DNA from: Candidatus Electrothrix rattekaaiensis
GTDB lineage: Bacteria > Desulfobacterota > Desulfobulbia > Desulfobulbales > Desulfobulbaceae
Length of the DNA: 64,000 nucleotides
Direction of reading: 5' to 3'
NCBI GenBank assembly: GCA_032595675.1
Contig: JAVQMD010000001.1
Span: 1,458,640-1,522,639, forward strand
The position numbers were made by a program, and so were the translations under genes. A model generated the notes under the pieces. The model was not told the origin of the DNA. It did not search any database and saw nothing but the letters and a program-made list of their open reading frames with translations. Positions 34,140 to 41,797 of the stretch are shown here, one piece after another. Every line of letters begins with the position of its first letter. Within the stretch, counting starts at the first letter, position 1.

Positions 34140-35372
34140 CGGTAAATTTCACTCGCGATTATGCAAGCGCACCTGCGGTATTCAGCAATTCTTCATAATC
34201 GAAGCTGAATTTTTCTGAACTCAGCTCAATATCTAACTTGGACAAAATCCGATCAAGAAATAATTTGGTGGAATAATAATCGGTTATATTTCTCATCGAA
34301 AAAGGTGCCCCCTGATTTTCAACTTTGTCGAAGAAGTCGGCTTTTGCAAGTGATACGGAGGTCAATGAGCAGTTGAAGTGAAAATACAGCTTATTTTCAC
34401 TTCGCGCCTGACAGTGTGTGAGCCCGGTATATTGCTTCGCGTCCCGAAAGAGAAATTCTATCTGAAAGCGGGCCTTGTAATATTTATAAATCAGCAATCC
34501 GTCTAGGTTTATATCGGTTGAAAAAAGAACGGCATAACTATCGGAGCCTTTTCTGCTGATATAAGCAATACGGATGTTACGCTTCAGCGACACACTATTA
34601 ACGATAGCTGTATGTATAATAATTTCATCATCTTCATAGCAAATGTCAAAGCGGTTGAGTTCAAGATTCTTCCACTGGATTTTGCCATCATATTGCTTCG
34701 GCTTGCCTGGCCCCGGCCTCCTCGGGCCAGTGTATAAATAACGCAAGTTCGCATCTCGGCGAAGTTTACTAACGAGATGCAATCCGGTGTGTTCAACGAT
34801 GCCGTCGGCAAACTTTTTCTTTGCGGCAGCTCCGTCGTAGACAAAGTAATCGGCGAGTTCTTTGAGATCTTTGGCATGCCTGACCACTTGATCGACATAG
34901 AAATCAATTCGACTTTCGTTGTCAGGAAGAGTCCCTGGAGTCTGTTCGCATTCGAGATGAAAAGCCCTGTTCGTGTCAACATCAATAACCGCCAGAGAGC
35001 TAATTTCAAGCCCCGGTAGTGCCTTGGAAGCACATCCGCTCCAGAATTTGCCAAGATGAGGAGTACTTTTACCGGCTTTGGGGATGAAAGAGCAGTCTCC
35101 TGCGATAATTCGATGAGGAGAACAGAACTGCTTCACAAGTTGTTTGTTGAAATCGAAAAAATCAAATTTTTTCTCGAAATGATTTCGATATGTTCTTTCA
35201 GAAAAATGACCGTGGCGGGCCATGGCGAGAAAATTGACACGGCTTGGTAAAGCGACAAAGAGGGTGAAAATATGGATCAGGGCGTTTCTCCTGACGGCCT
35301 TGAGGCCCTCTGTACCGCTTAAAATACTTCTGATTTTTTGCTCCATCGCTCTGTATGCTCGGTGAAAGTTGA
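34140..35372 (-). mobile_element. IS4-family insertion sequence (boundaries approximate)
   Basis: The element contains one DDE transposase gene. Possible imperfect ends are GGTAAATTTCACTCGC (from about 34141) and, on the other strand, TGTCAACTTTCACCGAGC (to about 35372); they share AA-TTTCAC but are poor inverted repeats. No target duplication is visible. A comparison with related genomes would be needed to fix the ends. Confidence 0.6.
34159..35346 (-). CDS. IS4-family DDE transposase
   Basis: The 395 residues include the first Asp in IIAGDCSFIPKAG, the second in YFVYDGAAAKK, and the exact IS4 signature Y-(2)-R-(3)-E-(6)-K in YKARFQIEFLFRDAKQYTGL. The length and the unbroken frame suggest an active or recently active copy. 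It cuts and pastes DNA using two metal ions. It lies within the accessory island. Confidence 0.92.
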   Translation of the reverse strand: MEQKIRSILSGTEGLKAVRRNALIHIFTLFVALPSRVNFLAMARHGHFSERTYRNHFEKKFDFFDFNKQLVKQFCSPHRIIAGDCSFIPKAGKSTPHLGKFWSGCASKALPGLEISSLAVIDVDTNRAFHLECEQTPGTLPDNESRIDFYVDQVVRHAKDLKELADYFVYDGAAAKKKFADGIVEHTGLHLVSKLRRDANLRYLYTGPRRPGPGKPKQYDGKIQWKNLELNRFDICYEDDEIIIHTAIVNSVSLKRNIRIAYISRKGSDSYAVLFSTDINLDGLLIYKYYKARFQIEFLFRDAKQYTGLTHCQARSENKLYFHFNCSLTSVSLAKADFFDKVENQGAPFSMRNITDYYSTKLFLDRILSKLDIELSSEKFSFDYEELLNTAGALA

Positions 35373-35432
35373 CAATAAAGTTTTCAAACAGCAGAGAAAA
35401 AACACTACTAATAATAAATTGTTAAGAATTAT

Positions 35433-35660
35433 TCAAAGTTTTTTTCTCAAAATCAGGCTGCTCTGAACATCGCTTGTTTCACAGCGGAAAAAAATTACCG
35501 AACCATTGAACGAAGCCGCCTTTAGGATAACCGCCGACAGATAAAGAATTGCCGGAACAGCCAAAAAAGCAGTCGTAAAGGTATCAAGACAGATCGCTCC
35601 AAGGAACGGCAGAGTCACCAGTATCAACGAAACTATTGCAAAGGATTTTTTGTTGATCAT
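35433..35660 (-). CDS. Small two-helix membrane protein, unknown
   Basis: The predicted 75 residues (start MINKKSFAIVSLILVTLPFL) have two hydrophobic segments (about 8-27 and 31-50) and a short soluble tail with FFRCETSDVQ. An upstream TTG gives three more residues, but ATG 35660 is preferred. It follows the truncated UPF0175 fragment C by a few bases. No family is recognised. Confidence 0.5.
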   Translation of the reverse strand: MINKKSFAIVSLILVTLPFLGAICLDTFTTAFLAVPAILYLSAVILKAASFNGSVIFFRCETSDVQSSLILRKKL

Positions 35661-35665
35661 GGTAC

Positions 35666-35791
35666 TCAATGCTCAAACAGTTTGACCGCCATTGCCATCT
35701 TGGCCTCTTCTTCAAAGACTTCCGGTGAGACATTGATGACTGCCGGGATGGTTGCCGGATAATCAACGGAGAAGAAGTGTGTTCTGTTCAT
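35666..35791 (-). pseudogene. Truncated UPF0175 protein (fragment C)
   Basis: A 41-codon frame from ATG 35791 reads MNRTHFFSVDYPATIPAVIN, then VSPEVFEEEAKMAMAVKLFE-H-stop. EEEAKMAMAVKLFE is the conserved first helix of the UPF0175 family, whose proteins are about 80-90 residues long, so the C-terminal half is gone. UPF0175 proteins are often paired with PIN-domain toxins. This is the longest of six related fragments. Confidence 0.75.
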
Positions 35792-35858
35792 TGTCTTTCT
35801 TCTCGACTGCTTCCATTTGTATTGGAGTTATAGATCGTTATTCTGATCTGTCGAATTC

Positions 35859-36365
35859 TCAAAACAAAGAATAAGTGAGATTTTGCTCCTTCAAATTTAC
35901 TGCTTCTTCATACTTTTTGTCTTGCGGAAGATTATCCTGCTTTGCCGCTTCAGCAGCCAGCGTATCACATCTTTCATTTTCACTGTTTCCCGCATGTCCT
36001 TTCACCCAACTAAATTTCAGCTCATGTTCTTCGGAGATATCAAGAAGTCTCCCCCAGAGGTCAGGGTTTTCAGCTTTATCCTTTTTGTTTCTTTTCCAAC
36101 CGGTTATTCTCCATCTTTTTGCCCAACCCTTTTCAAAACTTTCCACAACATATTTTGAATCGCTGTAAACAGTTACGTCGTATTTTTCTTTCAGGGTTTC
36201 CAAAGCCACGATACAGGCTAACAGCTCCATTCTGTTGTTTGTCGTTAATTTGTAACCGCCGGATAATTCTTTGCGATGCTCCCCGTATAAAAGAACAGCA
36301 CCGTATCCTCCGGAACCGGGATTACCTTGGCAGCCGCCATCAGTATAAATTGTTACTTTTTTCAC
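35859..36365 (-). CDS. rnhA: Ribonuclease HI
   Basis: The 168 residues carry the RNase H catalytic set: D9 (TIYTDGGCQGNPG), E47 (NNRMELLA), D69 (VYSDSKYV) and H124 to D134 (VKGHAGNSENERCD). The enzyme cuts the RNA strand of RNA-DNA hybrids in the cytosol. The extra 25 residues at the C-terminus are polar. It sits within the accessory island between UPF0175 fragment C and a YgiT-type gene, so it may be an island copy and not the chromosomal housekeeping gene. Confidence 0.93.
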   Translation of the reverse strand: MKKVTIYTDGGCQGNPGSGGYGAVLLYGEHRKELSGGYKLTTNNRMELLACIVALETLKEKYDVTVYSDSKYVVESFEKGWAKRWRITGWKRNKKDKAENPDLWGRLLDISEEHELKFSWVKGHAGNSENERCDTLAAEAAKQDNLPQDKKYEEAVNLKEQNLTYSLF

Positions 36366-36425
36366 ACTGAATTCTCCGGGTAAACTTATTTGCCTCTTTA
36401 AAAAGGATTTATCCTCCTGAGTTCA

Positions 36426-36671
36426 TCATGCTGATTTCATAGATTCTCTTGAAGAAAAAGTCAGCATCTCAAGAGAGACATTTCGGTTCAGCTCCTCTCT
36501 GGCATGGCGGAGCAGCATTCTGTTCACTTCAGATGAAATATACTCTTCTCCGCAGTTCTCACAAATCTCTGAGGGGACACGTTTGAAGACTAATATTGTT
36601 TCGTCTTTTTCCAGCAACACGGTTGTAAAACCTTTTGCAGTTGTTCCGCCGACACAGATTGCGCATTTCAT
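36426..36671 (-). CDS. YgiT-type zinc-finger protein
   Basis: The 81 residues have two Cys pairs (MKCAIC near the start and EICENCGEEY near 38-47), the zinc-finger pattern of YgiT/MqsA N-terminal domains and their stand-alone relatives. No helix-turn-helix domain follows, and the usual DUF4258 or MqsR partner is absent. A GTG 9 bp upstream is an alternative start. It immediately follows a truncated PIN toxin fragment. Confidence 0.85.
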   Translation of the reverse strand: MKCAICVGGTTAKGFTTVLLEKDETILVFKRVPSEICENCGEEYISSEVNRMLLRHAREELNRNVSLEMLTFSSRESMKSA

Positions 36672-36676
36672 TGTAT

Positions 36677-36745
36677 TCACCCGGTAGCGTGAATGACTTC
36701 AGGATTATTCCTGAAAAACATCGACAAAATGTCTGTATCAATCAA
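36677..36745 (-). pseudogene. VapC-type PIN toxin fragment
   Basis: A 22-codon frame from a TTG overlapping the upstream antitoxin reads MIDTDILSMFFRNNPEVIHA-TG-stop. This is the well-known start of VapC-type PIN toxins (first catalytic Asp in IDTDILSMF). The remaining three quarters of the toxin are missing and the frame runs into the YgiT-type gene, so the toxin was lost by deletion. Confidence 0.8.
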
Positions 36746-36989
36746 TGATGCTCTCACGGGCGCCCCTCCCGGAAAATGCCTGTTGACGACGAGCCGTCAT
36801 ATCCTGCGATAAACTATCAAATTCCTCGTCCGTCATATCCTGCCAGCAACCTGCGAACTGCATAATATCGTCAGCGTCATCCCGTACTGTCTCAAGGCCA
36901 AGCCTAAAAAAATGGATGAAATTGTAAATGTCCCGCAATCTGTTTTTCGGTACAAGCCTGATTTCTTCTATTACGTCTGTTAATTCCAT
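36738..36989 (-). CDS. VapB-like antitoxin, toxin lost
   Basis: The 83 residues include IYNFIHFFRLGLETVRDDAD, then DIMQFAGCWQDMTDEEFDSL and a tail SGRGARESIID. These are typical of small antitoxins that lie directly before VapC-type PIN toxin genes. The stop overlaps the start of the 22-codon PIN fragment. With its toxin truncated it is an orphan antitoxin. It is preceded by UPF0175 fragment D. Confidence 0.8.
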   Translation of the reverse strand: MELTDVIEEIRLVPKNRLRDIYNFIHFFRLGLETVRDDADDIMQFAGCWQDMTDEEFDSLSQDMTARRQQAFSGRGARESIID

Positions 36990-37021
36990 TGCTCAAACTC
37001 CTAAGCTTGCATAATTTAGCA

Positions 37022-37098
37022 TCATTATCTGGTGAAACATTGATGACTGCCGGGATGTTTCCCAGATAATCAACGGAGAAGGTGCGTATATTGTTCAT
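37022..37098 (-). pseudogene. UPF0175 5'-end fragment D
   Basis: From ATG 37098 the minus strand reads MNNIRTFSVDYLGNIPAVIN-VSPDN and then loses similarity, running on toward the VapB-like gene. It shares with fragment C the DNA TTGATGACTGCCGGGATG (plus strand). Confidence 0.75.
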
Positions 37099-37105
37099 GG
37101 TTTTT

Positions 37106-37549
37106 TCATTCAGTCGATTTTTGTATATTCCGTTCTTTCAAAAAAAGTTCCAATTTAAAAATATTCATAACTATTATAGAGGGAAAGGGAGTATCTTTAA
37201 GGACAGCAAAATGTTTGTCTTGGGTAATAATAGCGTCAGCATTGGTCGCAACAGCACAGTCTACAAATTTATTATCGTCCTTGTCATGCTGTATCAGCTC
37301 CCAATTATAGTAAACAACAGTACGGACGGCATTCGGAAGCAGCAAAAGTGTTCGGATAACGTTCCGGGCTACTGCCGGAGAATACTTGAGTGAAATAATC
37401 TCCTCATATTCTGTCAAAATTTCTGTTGTAAAGGCAATTTCAAATTTCTCACTGAGCAATCCTTGAAATATCCAGTGGTACTGAGATTTCTTGGAAATCG
37501 AAACCAGCAGCACATTTGTGTCGATGACAAACCTTGGTTTATTCTTCAT
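37106..37549 (-). CDS. PIN-domain toxin (PIN-family toxin-antitoxin type)
   Basis: The 147 residues are a complete PIN-domain RNase: FVIDTNVLLVS (Asp), TEYEEIIS (Glu), DNKFVDCAVATNADAIITQD (Asp cluster). It matches the group annotated putative toxin-antitoxin system toxin component, PIN family. It would cut RNA using Mg2+. The ATG overlaps the upstream antitoxin gene by 11 bp. Confidence 0.92.
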   Translation of the reverse strand: MKNKPRFVIDTNVLLVSISKKSQYHWIFQGLLSEKFEIAFTTEILTEYEEIISLKYSPAVARNVIRTLLLLPNAVRTVVYYNWELIQHDKDDNKFVDCAVATNADAIITQDKHFAVLKDTPFPSIIVMNIFKLELFLKERNIQKSTE

Positions 37550-37778
37550 TCAGCCAATCATCCATAGTCTTTTCGGTCAGTTTCTTGTCCGTCCAGATGT
37601 TGTCAGCTTCATCAATGGCCTTTTGGCTGAAATGATTAACCAGCAGTTCTTTCAACTCTATTAATTCATCATGATCCAGATTTGTAGAATAGAGCTTTAT
37701 AAGCTCCATCTGTATATTGCTCAGGGAGCTGTGCGCAACAGCGCGGGTCTTCTTTGCTTCATTTCTAATTTGCGGCAT
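37539..37778 (-). CDS. Antitoxin of PIN toxin
   Basis: The 79 residues start MPQIRNEAKKTRAVAHSSLS and end IWTDKKLTEKTMDDWLNEE. The helical pattern LDHDELIELKELLVNHFSQK fits the small antitoxins that accompany this type of PIN toxin. I chose ATG 37778, where AAGGGG precedes; an upstream start at 37841 runs through a UPF0175 fragment in another frame. Confidence 0.8.
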   Translation of the reverse strand: MPQIRNEAKKTRAVAHSSLSNIQMELIKLYSTNLDHDELIELKELLVNHFSQKAIDEADNIWTDKKLTEKTMDDWLNEE

Positions 37779-37800
37779 ATTGTGCCCCTTTTTTATATTT

Positions 37801-37862
37801 TCAGTGCTTGGCCTCTTCTTTAAAGGCTTCCAGCGAGACATTGATGACTGCCGGGATGTTTA
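37801..37862 (-). pseudogene. UPF0175 fragment E
   Basis: The minus strand reads NIPAVINVSLEAFKEEAKH and then TGA. Its 5' side is joined to the last codons of the membrane protein gene (stop at 37860-37862), where the DNA passes from GGGATTGAATAA straight into ACATCCCGGCAGTC. Confidence 0.75.
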
Positions 37863-38516
37863 TTCAATCCCATAATCAGATTGAAATTTACCAAGATAAT
37901 ATTCTCCTGCGGCAAACATACTCAACGCAACTACGTCAAGAAAAATTATGACAGTGGACTCTAACCACGCAATTCCAGCACCAGTTACGAACATAAGTCC
38001 GCTGATAACACATGAACATATCGAGATTCCGATGAAAACATAGAGTATCTTCTTAGTTTTTTCAAAAGCCGAATGAACCCCTCCGAACATGATTTCCTTT
38101 GTCATCAAGACAGTATTAATGAATCCTAGTGTTGCTACTAAGCAGAAAATGGCAGTGACTGCCCACCATGCCTCTGCTTTGTTCAAGAAAAATCCAGGAG
38201 CAATCTCAAACAATCCTATTCCAAACGGGATAAGAATATCAAAGACGGTTAGAGACCTCCGATAGATACCTATAAAAATAGCATATTGATATGAAACAAG
38301 AACAATCATGAGAAATGAAAAAGTCATTCTTGTTATTTCGACAAACTGTGGGAGTCCTTCCCCGTTCCCAAATGACGCCAAAATCTTAATTGACAGCAAA
38401 CCAAATGCAACACCTTGAATTACGCTGATATGTAGCAAATAAAAATTTGTAAATGTCTCAATAGCTTGATTTTTGACTTTTTCCTTAGTTAATGTGTCAA
38501 ACAAAAGTCTTATCAT
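37860..38516 (-). CDS. Polytopic membrane protein, unknown
   Basis: The predicted 218 residues begin MIRLLFDTLTKEKVKNQAIE after GGAGGAAAC, with about six hydrophobic segments (FYLLHISVIQGVAFGLLSIK, MTFSFLMIVLVSYQYAIFIG, VFDILIPFGIGLFEIAPGFF, WAVTAIFCLVATLGFINTVL, LYVFIGISICSCVISGLMFV, STVIIFLDVVALSMFAAGEY). No family is recognised. It is flanked on both sides by UPF0175 5' fragments (E and F), consistent with arrival as a cassette. Confidence 0.7.
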   Translation of the reverse strand: MIRLLFDTLTKEKVKNQAIETFTNFYLLHISVIQGVAFGLLSIKILASFGNGEGLPQFVEITRMTFSFLMIVLVSYQYAIFIGIYRRSLTVFDILIPFGIGLFEIAPGFFLNKAEAWWAVTAIFCLVATLGFINTVLMTKEIMFGGVHSAFEKTKKILYVFIGISICSCVISGLMFVTGAGIAWLESTVIIFLDVVALSMFAAGEYYLGKFQSDYGIE

Positions 38517-38578
38517 TTTCTGTTTCCTCCAAGGAGCTTCTTCTAAGTTAGCTATTAACTTCCCCCGACAACATCCCA

Positions 38579-38600
38579 ACCGGGATGTTGCCGGGAAAAC
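38579..38600 (-). pseudogene. UPF0175 5'-end fragment F (weak)
   Basis: The minus strand reads FPGNIPVG, close to the YPGNIPAV core of the other fragments. It lies at the boundary between the island and the end of the RND exporter gene. The match is short, so this is the least certain of the six. Confidence 0.4.
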
Positions 38601-38610
38601 CTCTACCGCA

Positions 38611-41244
38611 TCACCCCTCACCCTTCTCCGCAAACGCCTTCAACTCCTTCTTAAACACCCAATCCTTCATCACTGTCAATAAAGCCGGAAGAATCCAAAG
38701 GGTAGCCATGCCCGAGTAGAGCATAATAGTAGCCAGGAAAATTCCCACGGTCTGATAGGGAACCAGCGGTGCCAGCAGCAGCGGGGTAAAACCGATGGCG
38801 ATAACAATGATGTTGCGCAGGATCGCTCGGGCCGGTTCATCAAACATGTCCCGGATAGACGCGGCCCAATCCCCGGTTTTGGCCATGGTCATCCTAGTGC
38901 GCTGGAGGAAATGGATGGCAAAGTCCACAGCCAGTCCCAGAGCCAAAGAGGAAAGGACTGCCACCGGCATATCATAGTCCTTACCAATCAGGCCGATCAC
39001 ACCGTAAATAAAGCCGATGGTAAAGGTCAGCGGCACCATTGCCAGTAGGCCCCAGGTCGGTGAGCGGAACAGGAAGGCCATCATCAGGAAGACCACGACA
39101 AAGCTGGATAGAAAGGATTCCAGCATGCCGGTGACCATTTTCTCCTGCCAAACCACATTAATGTAGGTCAGACCGGCCCAATCATGGCTCAACTCCACAG
39201 GCGGAGGATTCGCAGCAAAATATTGTTCTACATCTTCAATCACCCGTTCCATATCCACATTATCGCCGCTGCGCAACTGGAGCCAGATATTGGCCTTGGT
39301 GTAATCCGGTGTCACCAGATGCCAAAGATCATCGGGCTTATGACTGTTCTGATAGGAAATCAGGGTTTGGGCCACAGCATTGACCGTGTCCGGGATGGCG
39401 AAACGCTGCGGATCCCCCTCGAACAGCTCCATATGCACCTTTTTCACCACATCGGCCACAGTGTTGGATTTGCCCACATCACCTTTTTTGACCAGATGCT
39501 CCTGAAAATCCGAAATGTAGCGCAACACGTCAGGTCGTTTGAAGACCTCCTTCTGAGCACCTATTCCTCCCAGCCTGTCCAGGGCTTTTCCCCATGAATC
39601 GTACACAGTATCATCGTCTTGTGGAGCATTGTCAAGCTCGATATTCCAGAGTTGGGCCAAGGCATCCTTGAGACCCTGAACACTCCTGCTGTCCGCGATT
39701 TCCTGATCAATATCTGCCATTGCCGAGCTGAGGATTGCCGGAGAACCCGGCAGGACGGATCGGAGTTTTTCTTTCAGCTGCTCCGCTGCCTGAGCCACGG
39801 TCATCTCTTGCACGTTTCCGGCCAGAATCAGATACGCCTCATAGGTTCCGCCGAAATGGCTGTTCATTACTTTATCCGCTATACGGATTTCATGAGACTT
39901 CTTGAACCACTTGACCGGGTTGTCATTTACCTGGATCATCAGGATACCAACCACACCCACGATCATGATGCCGATATTCACGCCGATAACCACCCAAGGT
40001 TTTTCGGAAGCCGTCTTGCCGATCCAGCGCAGATGGCGGTTGAGCAGGGATCTCTTATGAGAGCTGTCCGTAGTATCGACACCAAAATTTTCCAGTTTGC
40101 TCTCCGGGATCATCATCACATAAGCCGGGATGAAAACAATGGTCAGGAACCAAGCCAGCAGAATACCCAGGGCCACAAAAATACCAAAAGCCTGCACCGG
40201 CGGGATCGGGGTAAAGGCCAGAGAGGCAAATCCGGCGGAAGAGGTCAGGGATGTGAAAAGCATGGGTTTAAACAGATGCCTCATAACCTCGATCAGGGTT
40301 TCCTTTTTGTTTTTACGTTGCTGATAGGCATCAAAAAATTCAGATAAAATATGAACCGAATCCACCACCGCAATGGGCATGATGAAAATCGGGATCATGG
40401 AACTCATGATATGCAGGGTATGACCGGTCCCGATGAGCATCCCCATCGTGACAATCACCGTACACGTCGCGATGATCATCGGAGCAATAATCAGCTGGAG
40501 ATTGCGGAAGAAAAAAAGCATGAGCAGGAAGATCATCAGCATGGCCAGCGGCGCGGAAACCGCCATCTGAACAAACATCTCCTTGCCAAAGGTGTCCTCA
40601 GCCACGGGCAGGCCGGTGATATGAAATTCATCATCGCCTGCACCGATTTCAGCAATTTTTTCTTTCAGTTTCTCTGCTACGGAATGGGCAAAATCTTTTT
40701 TGGTAATGGGAAGGTAGATCCCCAAGGCCTTGCCGTCTTCCGAGACCATGGTGCCCTTGAGCAGGGGATTTGCCAAAGCGTAATCCCGAATTTTCAGTGC
40801 TTCCTCACGGGTCTTGGGCGGCTCTTTCATCAGCCACTCAAAACGCACCTGGCCGAGCCCGGCCTGGAGGATATTATCCACATTATCCGGGGCAATGATG
40901 TCCCGGCTGACCACCCGGCGTTCCGGGTCATCAGGATCTGCCAGGGTGGCGGCGAATTTACTCAGGGTAAAGACCCGTTGCAGGGTTTCCGGGGTAAAGA
41001 CGCCGTCCGGGTTATGTTCATTCACGACACCCAGCACCACGACATCGTACAGACCGAATTCCTTCTTGGTCTGATCATGAAAAAGACGGACTTCCTCATC
41101 TTCGGAGAGCATGTTTTCCGGGTCAGTGTCCACATGCACCTTAACAATAAAGGCCCCGATGATCAGGGTAAGCACAACCATGATCGCGGTGACGATCTTT
41201 GGTTTGTGCAGGGAAAGTTGAATCACTCTGGTTGAAAGTTCCAT
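38611..41244 (-). CDS. RND/MMPL-family exporter
   Basis: The 877 residues have the two-fold RND layout: a membrane helix at the N-terminus (KIVTAIMVVLTLIIGAFIVK), a large periplasmic loop, five helices with a sterol-sensing-like region (MIFLLMLFFFRNLQLIIAPM ... IMPIAVVDSVHILSEFFDAY), a second loop and a second helix bundle ending ALGLAVDFAIHFLQRTR. It is a proton-driven exporter of the hydrophobe/lipid type in the inner membrane. With the LolA-like and beta-barrel genes it probably forms an export path to the outer membrane. It is preceded by an ArsR-type regulator gene. Confidence 0.92.
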   Translation of the reverse strand: MELSTRVIQLSLHKPKIVTAIMVVLTLIIGAFIVKVHVDTDPENMLSEDEEVRLFHDQTKKEFGLYDVVVLGVVNEHNPDGVFTPETLQRVFTLSKFAATLADPDDPERRVVSRDIIAPDNVDNILQAGLGQVRFEWLMKEPPKTREEALKIRDYALANPLLKGTMVSEDGKALGIYLPITKKDFAHSVAEKLKEKIAEIGAGDDEFHITGLPVAEDTFGKEMFVQMAVSAPLAMLMIFLLMLFFFRNLQLIIAPMIIATCTVIVTMGMLIGTGHTLHIMSSMIPIFIMPIAVVDSVHILSEFFDAYQQRKNKKETLIEVMRHLFKPMLFTSLTSSAGFASLAFTPIPPVQAFGIFVALGILLAWFLTIVFIPAYVMMIPESKLENFGVDTTDSSHKRSLLNRHLRWIGKTASEKPWVVIGVNIGIMIVGVVGILMIQVNDNPVKWFKKSHEIRIADKVMNSHFGGTYEAYLILAGNVQEMTVAQAAEQLKEKLRSVLPGSPAILSSAMADIDQEIADSRSVQGLKDALAQLWNIELDNAPQDDDTVYDSWGKALDRLGGIGAQKEVFKRPDVLRYISDFQEHLVKKGDVGKSNTVADVVKKVHMELFEGDPQRFAIPDTVNAVAQTLISYQNSHKPDDLWHLVTPDYTKANIWLQLRSGDNVDMERVIEDVEQYFAANPPPVELSHDWAGLTYINVVWQEKMVTGMLESFLSSFVVVFLMMAFLFRSPTWGLLAMVPLTFTIGFIYGVIGLIGKDYDMPVAVLSSLALGLAVDFAIHFLQRTRMTMAKTGDWAASIRDMFDEPARAILRNIIVIAIGFTPLLLAPLVPYQTVGIFLATIMLYSGMATLWILPALLTVMKDWVFKKELKAFAEKGEG

Positions 41245-41293
41245 GATTATTGCCTCCTGTTTTTGAATATATTTCCGCCTGAACGAATCAGGG

Positions 41294-41590
41294 TTATTTA
41301 TCCGCTTCCGTAATGTTGCAGAAAAGCTGCTGCATAGTTTTCATTAACTCGATAATCCGTTCATCCGCAATGCTGTTATAGATAAAATTAGCCTCCTTAC
41401 GGGAACCGATAATACCTTGGTTCCTCATTATATTCAAATGCTGACTGATATTTGCTCCGCTGGTCGCCACTTCTTCCCGAATTTCGCTGACTGTAAGCTC
41501 TTTGTCCTGAAGGAGACAGAGTATTTTCAAGCGAATGGGATGGGAAATTGATTTGAGCAAAACAGCCAGATCGCTGACTTGATTATCCAT
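41294..41590 (-). CDS. ArsR-family transcriptional regulator
   Basis: The 98 residues are a winged helix-turn-helix of the ArsR type: LLKSISHPIRLKILCLLQDK, ELTVSEIREEVATSGANISQ (recognition helix), HLNIMRNQGIIGSRKEANFI (wing). The usual ELCVCDL metal site is replaced by ELTVSEI, so it is not a classic As(III)/Cd sensor; C88 (LFCNIT) is one of few cysteines. It starts the exporter locus and likely represses it. Confidence 0.92.
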   Translation of the reverse strand: MDNQVSDLAVLLKSISHPIRLKILCLLQDKELTVSEIREEVATSGANISQHLNIMRNQGIIGSRKEANFIYNSIADERIIELMKTMQQLFCNITEADK

Positions 41591-41626
41591 TATTTTCTCC
41601 GGCCTGGATATTTAGTATTTAGCTAA

Positions 41627-41642
41627 TTAATTATATAATTAA
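41627..41642. promoter_or_regulatory. Candidate ArsR operator
   Basis: TTAATTAT-ATAATTAA is a perfect 16-bp palindrome about 37 bp upstream of the ArsR-type gene start, in an AT-rich promoter region. Its position and symmetry fit an autoregulatory ArsR site. Confidence 0.55.
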
Positions 41643-41707
41643 CCTCCAGAAGCACAACTGTCAATAGAAATCGATAAAAAAAGTATTTCACCGGTACACT
41701 CCAAATG

Positions 41708-41738
41708 AAAAAAGGGCAACCCTTTACAGGGTTGCCCT
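41708..41738 (-). terminator. Terminator of the cysteine protease gene
   Basis: AGGGCAACCCT (41713-41723) pairs perfectly with AGGGTTGCCCT (41728-41738) around TTAC. On the minus strand a run of Ts follows (the A run at 41708-41713). Confidence 0.93.
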
Positions 41739-41797
41739 AACGAAGAACAGACAAAGGAAAACTGTCTTTTATAATAACACGATTTTTATTTCATCAA

